Shown here: positions 36,104 through 48,300 of the stretch, in pieces
Layout: the number at the start of each line of letters is the position of its first letter
Position numbering within the stretch: position 1 is the stretch's first letter
Source: Nematostella vectensis
Taxonomy: Eukaryota; Cnidaria; Anthozoa; Actiniaria; Edwardsiidae
DNA length: 64,000 nucleotides
Assembly: GCF_932526225.1 (NCBI RefSeq)
Contig: NC_064037.1
Location: forward strand, 9,468,203 to 9,532,202
Direction: 5' to 3'
Notes under the pieces: generated by a model
The model's database searches: none
Told to the model about the DNA's origin: nothing
Seen by the model: only the letters and a program-made list of their open reading frames with translations
Program-made: the position numbers and the translations under genes

Positions 36104-37270
36104 AAGTCACAATAAACTAGACAGTTGTCTTGGAGAAAAGCAATAAAGTGGATTGGAATAAAGTTGTATTTTTTTGAGCGGGAAACAGCTACTTACCAAG
36201 GATTTCAAAGGGAGTTCACAGTCATTTAGAAAAAAAAGATATTGCATTATAGTCCAAAGATAGGTGTGTACACGCCCTATATAAAGTGGGTTTGTTTATT
36301 GAACATCTTTGCCTTGGAATGGGAAACAATTTGCTTCTGCTTAAACAACCAAATAAAAATCTTATATGTAAATTCCTTTTTTTAAAATTTATCATAAAAA
36401 TATAGCCCTTATGTACCGTTTTGTGATTGCATTGCATAATTTGTGTCTGGCTATTTGTTGATCTCGTGGCCACTTTCAAAATTACTTTCAACTTCATGGT
36501 CACTACCTCATCCCCCTTCACCCCCTGTATCATAATAACCAACAAACAGGTATTTTGACAATTAGAAAAATTGAGGCAGGGGCGTAGCCAGGGGGAGTGG
36601 CCCAGAACTTCCTTCTAGCAGCCAAAAGTACAGTAAATGTATGAGACATCTCAAATACAGGAGAATATGCCTTGAATGTTAAAAAACCTGGCTACGCCGC
36701 TGTGAGGATTATAATTGCCTAGGCTCTCAGTTCGGCTAGAAGTCTATGACCCTTGACTTTCGTGTTATTCGGTGGCTCTAATACCTGGTTTCCTAACAGT
36801 CGTAGGAGTCGTTTGCAAAAAAAAAAAAAAAAAAAAACCTCGCGACCATTACGACTCAACATTTTTTATGGAAACACTTTCAAGCGACAAACCACAGGAC
36901 GCTTGGTTGTTGTCTCCAAACTGAAACAATCGGTGTGGTGTTTTATGGAAGAACAGTGTTTTGAACAATCCTAGCTGCTCCTTCCTCTGGGAAACTAGTC
37001 CGGACTCAAATTCTGTGTATGGTCTTCGACCTTCTCTTTCTAGGAGTAGCGATGGGTACCTCGAAATTTTGAAAGTCTCGGAATCTGAGCGTTTTTTTTT
37101 TTATGAAAGTCTCGAAGTCTCGTTTTTTTTCTTTCAACATTTTAGGGGTCTCGGAGCCTCGTTTTTTTTCTATCACGGTCTCCGGGGAGTCTCGGATTTT
37201 TAAATGCGATCTCGAAGTCTCGGATTTTGTTTTAAAACGCTAACTGTTTTATGTTGTTTACCATGCTCTT
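36104..37270. other. ARMC5 3' flank
   Basis: Two poly(A) signals near the left edge, a MITE at 36576-36704, a run of 21 A around 36820 and an irregular run of AGTCTCGGA/AAGTCTCG motifs at about 37065-37230. No gene seen. Confidence 0.5.
36576..36704. mobile_element. Short MITE, family E
   Basis: Ends GCAGGGGCGTAGCCAGGG and CCTGGCTACGCCGCTG are inverted repeats about 129 bp apart. Related in motif to, but distinct from, family A. Confidence 0.65.
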
Positions 37271-37368
37271 GTAGCAAGATGATGATGATGATGATGGTGA
37301 TGATGATGTTTATGAAATGCCCCGAGCAAGTAATCCGAAAACAAGACCCGCGAGGCTCCGAAACCCCT

Positions 37369-37416
37369 AATCATCATGCCCAAGGACATCCAGCTTGCGA
37401 GGAGAATTCGCGGTGA
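37369..37416 (+). pseudogene. Histone H3 C-terminal fragment
   Basis: The frame reads IMPKDIQLARRIRGE, a 15-residue exact match to the C-terminus of histone H3, minus the last two residues. The frame has a stop 36 bases upstream and continues into non-H3 sequence downstream. Upstream bases do not resemble the rest of H3. A GAT microsatellite (37276-37312) lies nearby. The H3 codons create a GCG/GTGAGA that looks like a splice donor. Either a captured fragment or a relic of an H3-like exon. Confidence 0.6.
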
Positions 37417-37481
37417 GATTAACATTTCACTGTTTTTTTTTTTTAAAGGGTTGTTGGGGAAATTTATATTTATGAAAAAAA

Positions 37482-37705
37482 AAATATCTTATAAAATGAT
37501 ACATAACCCTATTAGCGGGTTTCAAACTCTGGAACTCTCTATATGAGCATTTTCACCCCGTAAAACGAAATAAAGCAAGACTTGTACACAATATCTTACA
37601 AAATGGTACATAAAAACACTACTAAGCGGGTTTCAAACTCCCTATATGAGCATTTTCACCCCGTAAAACGAAATAAAGCAAGACTTGAACACAATATTAC
37701 AAGAT
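37482..37705. repeat. Tandem duplication, about 112-bp unit
   Basis: Two copies of a segment containing AGCGGGTTTCAAACTC, TATATGAGCATTTTCACCCC and GTAAAACGAAATAAAGCAAG. The second lacks an 11-base piece. Confidence 0.75.
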
Positions 37706-37741
37706 CTGCTATTTCATTTTTAAACAATATTTTTTCGGACT

Positions 37742-37850
37742 GCCTGTGGCGTCACGGTTACCCTGTTTTATAGATGTGATGGGTAGTCCTGGTTCGAGCA
37801 GGTCTGTCGCACGAGGTCGAGGGTTCGCGTCCTTCATGTTCTCGTGTCCT
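37742..37850 (+). mobile_element. Possible tRNA-derived SINE
   Basis: CTGTGGCGTCACGGTTACC resembles a polymerase III A box context (TGGCNNAGTGG), and GGTTCGAGCAGG or GGGTTCGCGTCC downstream resembles a B box. The segment does not fold as a real tRNA to my eye. SINE identity is inference. Confidence 0.35.
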
Positions 37851-39221
37851 TCGTTCTTTCTCGCCATCTTTCTTCAGGATTTCAACCTAAAGAACAATTC
37901 TTTCACTAACTATTACACACTCCACTGATGGGAGACCAAAACTGTGAGTAATTTTCCTAATTTTCATTATCACAGAAGCGGAAGAGCCGGTTTTTATCGC
38001 AATTATATGTCATATAAGCCGCCATCTTTGATTGCTACCATGCAGACTTCTTTTCGCATAGTATCACTATACTGTATGTTTAATGTTCTGAACATTTATA
38101 TCCGAAGTAGATCATACGAGTTCATGGTCATTATTAATTCCTGGAGCTGAGCTTTTGCTCCACTAATAGTTTAAATTTATAAATAAAAATAGAATTCAAA
38201 GGAAGACCACATTTAATAATGTGTATTTAGATAAGATAGTTTTATGTCTACTAAAGTTTGCCAAGAACCATCAAAATTAACTAAGGAAGCCCTCAACTAA
38301 AGCATGCCATAAATTCAACAAAAGTCGTTTTGTGTATTACAAGTAATGGTTACAGATGAACCCAGTTAAGGCAGTACAAAAGGAAGACAACTTGCCTTCA
38401 AATTTTAACAGTCGATTGCATGTAAGACTAATCTAAAATCCAGAAAATTTGAGCGTCTTATTTTATATTAAAGCTTTGAAAACAATATCCATCAAAGTTG
38501 ACCCGTTCAGCTAGTTTGACACATATTGACTAAATCCCCTTCCCAAAGTCATGATTCCCATGAAATGATGGAAGTTTATTAAAAGAAGTTCTCTGATTTC
38601 ATATATTACTGCTGTGCCACTCACCGCTCGCGCAAAACAACAGTGTGTTCGATCTTCTCGATCCTTCCCTGTTCTCTTAGAACTTTACTTTGTCTGGGGA
38701 GTATAAATTAATAGAATTAAAAAATTTGTTTCGCATTTTACTAACAGAAACTGCATTTGAACAAATCTGCGAGGTAATAAAGCTCTCCAGGTCATGACCC
38801 GAGTGCTAGACTCTATTGTTCTCTGTGACAGTTGCTATGCGGTGTCTCCAGAATGGCATCTGATTGGTTTCGCGGGGAAAATAGAGCTTCATATATGGTC
38901 ATTTTAGCCGTATTAAGTGTGTATTTTGAATGTTTTTCCGCTGTTTTCAATACAGCAGTGCCTTTCGTACCACCTTAATGCAAAATTGTATAACTCAAAA
39001 TCCCTGGTATCTCAAACTGAGTTCGACTTCCCTGGTATTTGGGCCTACAGTACTGTCCATTCATTTACTTGGTTAACTAGAACTCTAAAAATTAGGATAC
39101 CTTTGCTACAGTATATCCCTTCAACTAATCTTCAACTTATCGGTACATCAATTTCCTCAATTTTACTGCACATCTCACTTTTCTCAGTGTAAATATGACC
39201 ACAATACTTTGACTTTGTCTT
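37851..39221. other. AT-rich stretch without gene
   Basis: No coding signal. A promoter-like patch at about 38830-38900 has an ATTGG (inverted CCAAT) and CATATATGG. It could belong to the FET gene first exon, which I could not identify. Confidence 0.35.
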
Positions 39222-40739
39222 TTAACCCATTCGCTCCTGGGATAATAGCGCGCGCGATCCGCCCTCTCCCTGGGAGTTTTCATGAGTTTTGCAAATTCGC
39301 TCGAGCAGAAAACAAAACACATATGCGCAGTAAATTGCGAGACAATATTACATAAAAGCAAATAGTGCATCCTATTCAGGAAAAGATAAGGAATCCGATG
39401 GTGTAAAAATTAATCTGTAAAGAACTAGGAAAATATAAAAACTAGACGATTATTTAACAAGTTTATTGAAATTTTATCAATTTAGTGAACATGAAGAAAC
39501 AAAACGCAACTTCTTATGACAAAATTATTTTTTAATAAATACATAAATCAATACAAATTTTAAATAAATGTACTCACAGTATTACTGAATACATTCCGTG
39601 AGTTTATTTCATAGATAAGATTTCTAGACTTGGTGAAACAAAGACATTTTATCAACCAGTTTTACGATTTCAAAGTGCGTGTTCTGGACACAGCGGCGGT
39701 TGAAATTTCTATTGATGTTTCATGTTTAGAGAACACAATCTTAGTGCTTTCCGTGGATTTCCAAAACTCACAATTAGTTCACAACATCTTCAATGTATTA
39801 TCAACTGAAAGTATTGATTACTTATTGACTTATTATTATTTACGGAGGAATATAGAATTGATTTAAATCGTTCGCACGGATTTTGTAAGTCAAATCTATC
39901 GTTCTCAAACAGAGCAAAAATAAAACATGCAAAATATTCAGGTTAATCCATCTAAAAAACCCTTTGTGACATCCTTGTTGCTTTGCAGATGTTGTGTGAT
40001 CCAGTAAAGGTTATTTTTGTACCATTTTGACCTCATGAAATGAGTATTTTGAGATGAGAGCAACCACACGTGGTCTAATTATTGAATTCACCCCGGCCTG
40101 ATTTAGCCAAAATAAATATCATGATACAGGTCTTATCACAAAAATAAGAAGCCTCCATTCATACAGCAGACTTTTAGTGGGTAGATAATTCATTCTCACC
40201 AGACTAGACGCAGTGTACTTCTCGAAACATGACAAAATCTCCACTGTGAGACTCCGAAAGTTAGATTTCGCTGTCAGAATCCCGCGTGAACTCAGATGTC
40301 TTTATGCACTATTTCCCGTCATTTTTCATTAAAACGATCTTCTCATGGGCTGTAATTATCCTCTCTGGAACTATTGTGTCAAGTTTTCTAATTATCTTTT
40401 TTTACCAAGCCTTGAAAGCGAGAAAATAATGAAAATATTGCGATTTTCAAGCGCTGCCGGGTCTCTAAGAATTCAACATGGCGGTCGCGCGAGACAAGTG
40501 ATTTCACTACAAGGCATTGCTCTATTGTTTGGTTGCTAGGAGATGCGCAAAAGAGCTCATTTGATTGGTTAATTCTTTGTTATACTACAGCTGAATTTTC
40601 AAAAGCTTTACTCGCCGGGGAGGGGAGCTAGAGAGGTTTTTCTCGCGCGCGCTAAAAACGGCCGGTACAGGCCGGTTCAGGGAAAAAAGCAGGTTTTTCC
40701 GACGGCCGGTACAGGCCGGTTCAGGGGTCAATGGGTTAA
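39222..40739. mobile_element. TTAA-flanked piggyBac-type non-autonomous element
   Basis: Bounded by TTAA-CCCATTCGCTCC at the left and GGGGTCAATGGG-TTAA at the right. The inverted match is short (CCCATT), so both ends belonging to one element is likely but not certain. The right end has two direct copies of ACGGCCGGTACAGGCCGG. No transposase frame. A CAACATGGCGGT (YY1-like) motif lies at about 40477. Confidence 0.5.
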
Positions 40740-40809
40740 AAGAATAAAACATAAATAGGAAAAAAAAGATGCACTTCGAACAAATAATGATAAGTAAACA
40801 ATAGATCAC

Positions 40810-42246
40810 TTAACCCTTACAGGCCGGTGAACATCATTTGACGTTTTCCCTAGTGACCTTCAAAAACTGACCAATAACTCTTTACCACTTCCTTATATGG
40901 GGATGCCATGTGCTTCAGTAGATAGAGCGTGAAATTTCACACAACTTTCTTATACAACTTGCGATCATTCAAACAATTCGAATATTTTGAGGGCTTTGAA
41001 AGCCAAGAAATTGGCGGTTCAAGCTCGGATAGCTCTTCCGAAGACGAAGGCCACAAAAGGGAAGACATTGAAGACAAGATTTGTCGAGAAATTCTTCGGC
41101 GCTCTCTATTCCTGACTTCACTCCTAGATGCGGCCCAAAAAACCTACCTGGAAACTTGTCTCCCCTATCTTTCTTTGAGTTGTTTTTCAAATCAGAGGTG
41201 ATAGAACTCATTGTGACCGAGACTAATATGTATGCGGTTCAATGCAACACTGACGAGTTTGACGAAGAAGGAAGGAAGAAAGCTAAGGACGCGAATTGGT
41301 TCGACAAAGAGGGAAACATCAAACCTCTAACAGTCGAAGAACTGAAGGCGTTTCTCGGCATCACCATCATGATGGGCATTGTTGACCTCAGCGATCAGCA
41401 TCGCTCATACTATACGGTATCCTCGAGACGACACATGAAATGGTGGAAATATTTATTTTATTTTTACATGGACATCTCAATAATCAACGCATGGCAGCTC
41501 CATGGCCAGAGTGCTGAAGCGAAACTTACTAACTTCGAGTTTAGACTTGCACTCGCAAAGAGCCTCATTGGAACTTACGAGGGAAGACAGCGAACCGGAC
41601 GTCCGCGCGTTCTCCTGGTTTTCGCGGATGTCGAGCACTTTTCGGAGAAATTGGCAGACAAGGCGAAAGCCTGTAAAAACTGCCAATCTAAGAACAAGCG
41701 CCTAAAAGCTGGAAATAAGGCAGTGAAACATGCAAAGGAAACGCGAAACGGGTGCCGAAAGTGTGATGTTCACTTGTGCGTGGGAGACTGCTTTCGTGAA
41801 TGGCACCAGCAGCGCAGAGACGACAACAAATAAACTGAAATACGGACATTCCCCTGCTTGAGGAAAGGACAGCAATAACATTAGAGCTTAGTTTAATACT
41901 CCATGCCACTGAATTCTAGTTTCTATAGCTTTCTGCTTAGGTATAGTAAATTGTTCTCTTGACAAAGACTGTACAATAGGTGGATTAGTGGCGGGAAATT
42001 CAAAAACATGATTTTCATTGCTTTGTAATTCTCTTAAACCAAGCTTGTTTGACCCCATTTTAGGCTTAAAAGAATACTTATTATATGGGGAGTAAGCAAT
42101 TTCTATATTGTTAGCTACAATAATCAGTAGTTTCCTTACAATAAAGCAATGTTTGAAGGTGACTATAACTTGAGTTGTGTGAGGTTAATTAATTCAGGAC
42201 AGGGGGTCATTTGTCAGCTCTGGAAACTTAGGCCTGAAAGGGTTAA
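40810..42246 (+). mobile_element. piggyBac element, internally deleted
   Basis: TTAA target duplications (40810-40813, 42243-42246) flank terminal inverted repeats CCCTTACAGGCC and GGCCTGAAAGGG (11 of 12 match). Inner length is 1429 bp, too short for an intact element of about 2.4 kb or more. It contains a broken transposase. It sits 70 bases from the previous TTAA-flanked element, just upstream of the first FET exon seen. Confidence 0.85.
40929..41833 (+). pseudogene. piggyBac (PGBD-like) transposase, frameshifted and core-deleted
   Basis: The first part (to about 41130) is an acidic Ser/Asp/Glu-rich N-terminus in one frame. From about 41110 the reading moves to the next frame, with GPKNLPGNLSPLSFFELFF, the TVEELKAFLGITIMMGIV block, and then directly HMKWWKYLFYFYMDISIINAW, which normally lies near the C-terminal end of the catalytic region. 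The segment that should carry the three catalytic Asp residues is missing. The C-terminus has a zinc-ribbon-like CKNC...CRKC...C...CFREWH, ending at TAA 41831-41833. So it is a deletion derivative, not an active transposase. Family assignment rests on the domain order and the TTAA/CCCTT ends. Confidence 0.85.
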
Positions 42247-42395
42247 CAATAGCCAAAGCTAATACTATGGAAAATGACTTGAATTATTTTTTTTCTTTTT
42301 TTTTTTTTTTTTTGCTACTCCAGTATTTATCTTTTCTTGCCAGTTTTGTACAAGCATACAATAGCTAACACCGCCTTGGCCTTTTCTTGTTGCAG
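42247..42395 (+). other. FET intron before first recognised exon
   Basis: Contains a 25-base T-rich tract ending near 42313 and a pyrimidine-rich acceptor TTTTCTTGTTGCAG. The preceding FET exon, carrying the start codon, was not found. Confidence 0.5.
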
Positions 42396-45300
42396 ATTCC
42401 TCTGGCTATAGCCAAGGAGGCTATGGATCCCAGTCTGGGGGGTATGTATAGTGTGAAATCTTCCACAATTAGGGTCTCAAGTATTAAGAGAGGAAATGAA
42501 TTCCATTGCACAAGCTTTTTTATTGTCAAAGAAGTTCAATCATGGTGCCATTCTATGCTCCCACAAGTTACACAAAGTATGCATTTCAATTTTCTAATTG
42601 AAGGGAGTAACTGAAATATTTTCAATCTAATATCCTTGATAATGTTAGACTTCGTTTGTAAGCCATAACAAATGAGTTGTTTGATCGGCAGAATTTGAGT
42701 GAGATGAGTGAAAATAAGATTGTTCTGATACTTTTATTAGATATACCAGTGGTGGGTATTCCCAGTACCAGCAGGGAGGCTATCAACAACCTTCAGATAC
42801 AAGCAAGACAGAAGGTAGTTCATATGGCGGCTACCAAAGCAGCAACACGTCATCCTACTCCACACCTCAAGATAACTCTGGCTACCAGGCCTACCAACAG
42901 CCTGGGAGTTATCAGGCAGGTTCTGGCTACCAGCAGCCTTCCTCAGGCTACCAGCAGTCAGGGTCTGACTCTAGCGGCGGCTACCAGTCGGGGGGGTACC
43001 AGGGTGGCAGCTCTGACAGCTTCCGAGGAAGTAGAGGTGTTAGTGGTGGAGGCAGCTCCCATGGTAGCAGCAGTGGTGGCTCCTATGGTAGCGACCGGGG
43101 CAGCTCCTATGGCAGGGACAGAGGCGGCTCATATGGCGGAGACAGGGGAGGTTCATATGGCGGAGACAGGGGCGGAGGTGACAGAGGTGGTGACCGTGGT
43201 GGCAGCTATGGAGGGTAGGTTGAGCTTAGATTTGAAGTGTCTGTGGCTCTGTCCTTTTTTATTTCTCTTTTTTTTTTTAAAGGACAGATAATGTGTTTGG
43301 ATAAATTTTGTTGAAGTCTTATAGTTGAAGTAACTTGATACTCATGCTGTTTCTTTTTTGGCATACATATATAGGGTGGTTCATGATTTTTGTCATTCGA
43401 ATCCTTTTATGTGTTTCTTATTTTTGTAAAAGTATATTTTAACAATGATGTGCTTCCCGGTACCGAGGCTCAATACCTTCCTTGACAAAATAACAGAATT
43501 CCAGATTATGGTGGTATCTTATCGTTAGAAAGTTCTTGCTGCTATGGAAAAAGCAGATATGTATATTTATCTCGGGTATGTTTGCTGTTACTGTTTTTGT
43601 CAGCTTGTGCAAACTGACTGAAAAAAACTGGTGTAATTATCTTTCTAACAATTGACTTACCGAACGTTAGCTACATGGTTGCAAACTTGGTTACTTTTTT
43701 ACTTGCATTGGAAGTTCATTGTCAACTTCCTACATCCAACAAATTCCGACAGTAACAAGATAAATTGTGCAATAAGTCTGAGGTTTTCTGACGTGTCTTC
43801 CAGGTTCAATAAACAAGTTGTGGGTTATATCTTTACTTGCACCATCTGGTAGCCACTATTCAAAAAGAGTTAAATGGATAACCATGTGAAGCACTGCAGA
43901 ATAGATTTCATAATTATTCTTCTATTCTGTCTAAATGAATATCAAAGTTTGATATGGTCTCTGGTAAGACGGGTCAGAGTGTTTACTAGCCAGAACTTAA
44001 AGTAAAAATAAATTTGGGAAGCAAATTGCCCTCCTTGCAGTTGGAATGATTACAAAAGCGCAGATGCAACATGTGAAGATAAAGGAATAGGCAATCACCT
44101 TAGGCAGCTACCATTCAACTCTTAAACACATTTATCATCCAAATTATCTGCTACCTACTTTCTTGCCACAAGTTAAACCCTGGCTCAAGAATTTACTTTG
44201 TATTTATTATTGGTACAGTGACACATGTTTGTATTTGAAAACCCATCATATTGGTTTGGCTGAAACAACGTTTATATTTACACCACTAAAACAGTGTGCA
44301 TTATTCATGGAAAAATGAAGTATAATTTATGTTTGGATTATTCTTTTGTTTATTACCAAATACTTGCATTTTTAGTCTTTTAACTACCTAGAATATATTT
44401 GTCTGAAAGATATCAGGGGAATCTTTTGGAAACACTTAAAAAAAATGAACATTTTTCAGTGAAATACATGTGTTCTTTCTTAAGTGCTTAGTGGTAAAAT
44501 GGTAGTAAAAACGACTTGATCAGTAGCAGAACTGCTGCTCCTGTTATACTTGCTTGTCCTGTGGTGCTACTAACGAATTGGCAGTGTGGTTCAATTACAA
44601 CTCTGAAATGTGTTCCTTAAATGAGCTATTGGTCAACAGTGGCAGCGGTAGCAGACCAGACCGCAGTGGATACTCAAATAGTGGTTCAGGTTATGGTAAG
44701 TGGTGTATACAAACTTGCGGCAATGTGCTCACAGGCTCTGGTCACCTTTCAAGCTGGGGGCATCATTGGTTTTATCTGCTACGATCTCTCCGATCTAGAA
44801 CAATCTCCTTGCTACCACTGATTCAACTACTGGTGTCGGTTCAATAATATTGTCAACATGGTTTTCTTTCATAATATTTTCATAATCAGTTTAGAAATGA
44901 GTTTTGAGGGTTGCCGAGGCTTGACAGTATAACATAAGTGGTTAAATTCACAAAATAATTACTTATGGTAAAAAAGGTTTCACAAAGGTTAATGGGTTGG
45001 TTTGCCGTGATCCAAACAGTCTTGAAGGTTCCTGACCGAGAGCAATGTTCGTCCATAATAAGACACTTACTACTAATACCTCCCCCTGCAAAACCGATAT
45101 AGAACAGGTATACACCACAAAATGGTTTCATAGAGGTATTTATCTCATATATATGGGTGGGAAATGGAACTGGAAAGGTGCATGTTTGGTCAGGGTTTGT
45201 TTTCAATAATATAAAAATAAACTGTTTAAGGTAAGTATAAGGTTTGCCATGGGATAATGACCAAGTCAAGGGTGCAAAAACTTTGTTGCAAAAATGCAAC

Positions 45301-48300
45301 ATCTTTCCCTTGTTTTTAATATGTGTTATTCTACATGTTACAAGGTAAATGCTGCTCATATATTCAAAACTATAACAACTACTTAATAATGTTGCTTTAA
45401 AATTTATTCAAGGATCACAACAGTCATGTACTTTCTTGATATGGCTTACGTGGTCATCAACACAGCAATGTTGGTTTGGTTTGGCTGGGGGTGGTTGAAG
45501 GGAAGGGGGAACAGTGCCTATAATATGTTTTTAAAACTGTTTTTTTTAAACAGGCGGTAGAGGAGGTGGAGGAGATGGTAAGTGATTTGTGAAAAAGTTT
45601 TTGTGAGTTTTTATGTGAGCGATTTGTAAGAAAGTTTTTTGTGAGTTTATATATAAGCGATTTGTTTTTGTGAGCTTTTAAATGTGATTTGTAAGTGATT
45701 TTTTTTGTGAGTTTTGATATCACAAAGATAACCCTTCACCATGGTGTTTCAGATCAAAAGCAATACTCCCAGGACACAATTTTTGTATCCAACATGAGCC
45801 CGAATTCAACAGAGGAAGACATCAAGGGACTGTTTGGCTCAATAGGAATTATAAAGGTGAGTGCTGGCAACCAGTATGGACCTTTGGCAACAATGAAAGC
45901 AACAGACGTCAATGGCAGAAAACAATGGAATTGGATTGCGTGCAATAGTGCATGCTTTTTGATAAATTTCAGTAGTTTATTTTTTTTAAGCCGTTTAGTC
46001 ACCAAATTACTTGTTGTTTTATTATGCATGTAACAAATGTATGTATGACTAATTTCTTCTCATTTGAACAGATTGACAAAAAGCTTCAAAAGCCCAAGAT
46101 CTGGATCTACAAGCATCCAGACGGTTCATCAAAGGTGAAAGTGAAAATGATATATTATGTTTATAATATTTTTTTAAAATAAAGTGCACTATGGCAGACA
46201 TACCTGTAATGATCATTTTTACCTTAGCTCCACAGATAAATAAAAAATAATTTCCCCATATGATTCCAGATCCATCCATCCCTGTCAAACCAACTAAATA
46301 ACCCAACTTTTTTTAAGTTGTTCAGTATGCACCCATTCTCATTTGCTTTTTCTGCTTCCAGGGAGAGTGTACGGTCACATATGAAGACCCCCCAACAGCC
46401 TCTGCAGCTATTGAGTGGTTTAATGGTATGTTATTAATTAGCCAGCAAGCACAAGACATAAAATTAACAAATAAACGCTACATCTGTGACTAGATTTTTG
46501 TAAACAAGTGACCAACACAGAAAACATAGGCATTAACAATACCGTAGACCCAAATGGCTTCATTTTGGATGAATTATTTTTATTATGCCATTCGATGACA
46601 ATAGGCACACTCTAGATGTTAGCAAAAATACCACCAAAATCTTAAATACTCCGCCAGATATTCAAGAAAAAACAAATTCGAACGAGTGTAGCGTTATTCT
46701 CGAAGGCGTCAGTAATCCAATAATCCTGTTTGCTTAACTCAATGTCCCACGACAACATCCGGGGAACTTAGTTTTAGGCTTTTTCCTCTAATTAGCATAC
46801 AAGCACGTCTGTATCATTATCAACGTTTTATCCGAGATTTATCCGTATTTATATCAATTCTATATGCGTTTACTCTAAATTTTGCATAATTGTAAACTAC
46901 GCCAAGATTAAGTAAGAATCCTTGGCTTCCTTCGAAGAAGGCCAAGCGAGGAAGAAAGCCCAAAACATAGAGTTGTCTCCGTTCGCGGTCTTTTTAAGTT
47001 TTCCGCGCTCTTCTTTTCTTCGGTACAAGCTCGCTTCGGTCTAGGCATCTTCCTTCACTTGCACAACTAGCGCTATGACATTTGAGCACCTCAGAGTTTT
47101 CCCGCTGCGTGTAGAGCGTGCAATGTGATTGGTTGCCATACGTGGCTCTATTTGCTCTTCGTCTGTCATAACTGTCATGCTGCCTGTTTACAGGCCATTC
47201 CAGGGACTATATGATACTTTCAAAATGAAGAAAATGAATTTTTTTGCTATTTCAGCCGCCGTGTAAAATTTCGCGATTTATTTTTTCATCGTTTTCTTAT
47301 CATAAAATTAAGATACCAAGAAACACTCGGGTTAACCTTGAGCTCCATTGAAGGGTTGAAAGTAAGGGATTAAAATTTTTGAAAATGGGCATTTCAAGCT
47401 CCGACTTTGCGCTGGCTCTTTGTTAAGACAAATTGCTTCGTTTCAGGTTTTGTTGATTTCATGACTTGTTCTTTTCACATTTTTCACGTGCTGACTTCAC
47501 ACGCCTGGCTGCTTTTAAACTTTTGAGTGATCGTTCATTATTCCTATCGTGTGTTGAATGCTTTAAAACTAATGAATCCACACAGAATCCACGCGCGGAA
47601 TGTTAAAACACATTTAGTATGTACTGTAAAAACAGCAGTGTAAACAAATGTTATATTTTTATAAAGCTCATCCCTAGCTGCATGCAATAGCCAAATCGTT
47701 TGATGATCCGATCCCTGTAGCAGAAGATACGAGTTGTGATTGACAGGATGGTTGGGACTTCGGGAAACTGTATTGAATCTCCTTAAAAAAAAGAAAGTGA
47801 CAAGTATTGAGCCCTGGTGCATGCTAACTTTGATTGCTGTGTATTGTGTAATTACTTTCTTCTTTGTCAATCATTCTTTACATTTTATAATTAAAATTAC
47901 AAATGGTTTGCTATTTTTTTGTTTGCCTGGGATTTGCGAAAAGAGAAAATTTCTGCTTGCAGCATCCTTAATGATTTTGGTTCTCAAAACAGGTAAAGAC
48001 TTCATGGGACAAAGCATCAAGGTTGAACTTGCTGAAGCAAGAACTCCCAAGTTTGGTGCTGCGGGTGGAGGCCGAGGTGGAGGAGGTAGGCGATATTGTT
48101 TTCCCATGCTAGCGTGCCAGTATGGCCACCTTGGCTGTCTCAACCAGTGGCCGCACACTAGTGTGAATGCCTTGAGTGTCTGACGCACACAAGTGTCTAT
48201 GCCTTAATTGTGTGACACACACTAGTGTGGATGCCTTAAGTGTGTGACGCACACTACTGTGGATGCCTTAAGTGTGTGACGCACACAAGTGTCTATGCCT

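Noticed and set aside
37377-37411. H3 fragment as the FET start exon
   Set aside because: Phase fits (1) and a donor-like site follows, but FET proteins start with a short unrelated peptide and the donor bases are simply normal H3 codons; kept only as a testable remark.
37791-37835. Functional tRNA gene
   Set aside because: B-box-like sequence is present but no cloverleaf with proper acceptor and anticodon stems can be drawn.
42677-43291. 204-codon Ala/Thr-rich frame starting with Met
   Set aside because: It overlaps the FET SYGQ/RGG exon in the wrong frame; the true frame has Tyr/Gln/Gly repeats and fits the splice phases.
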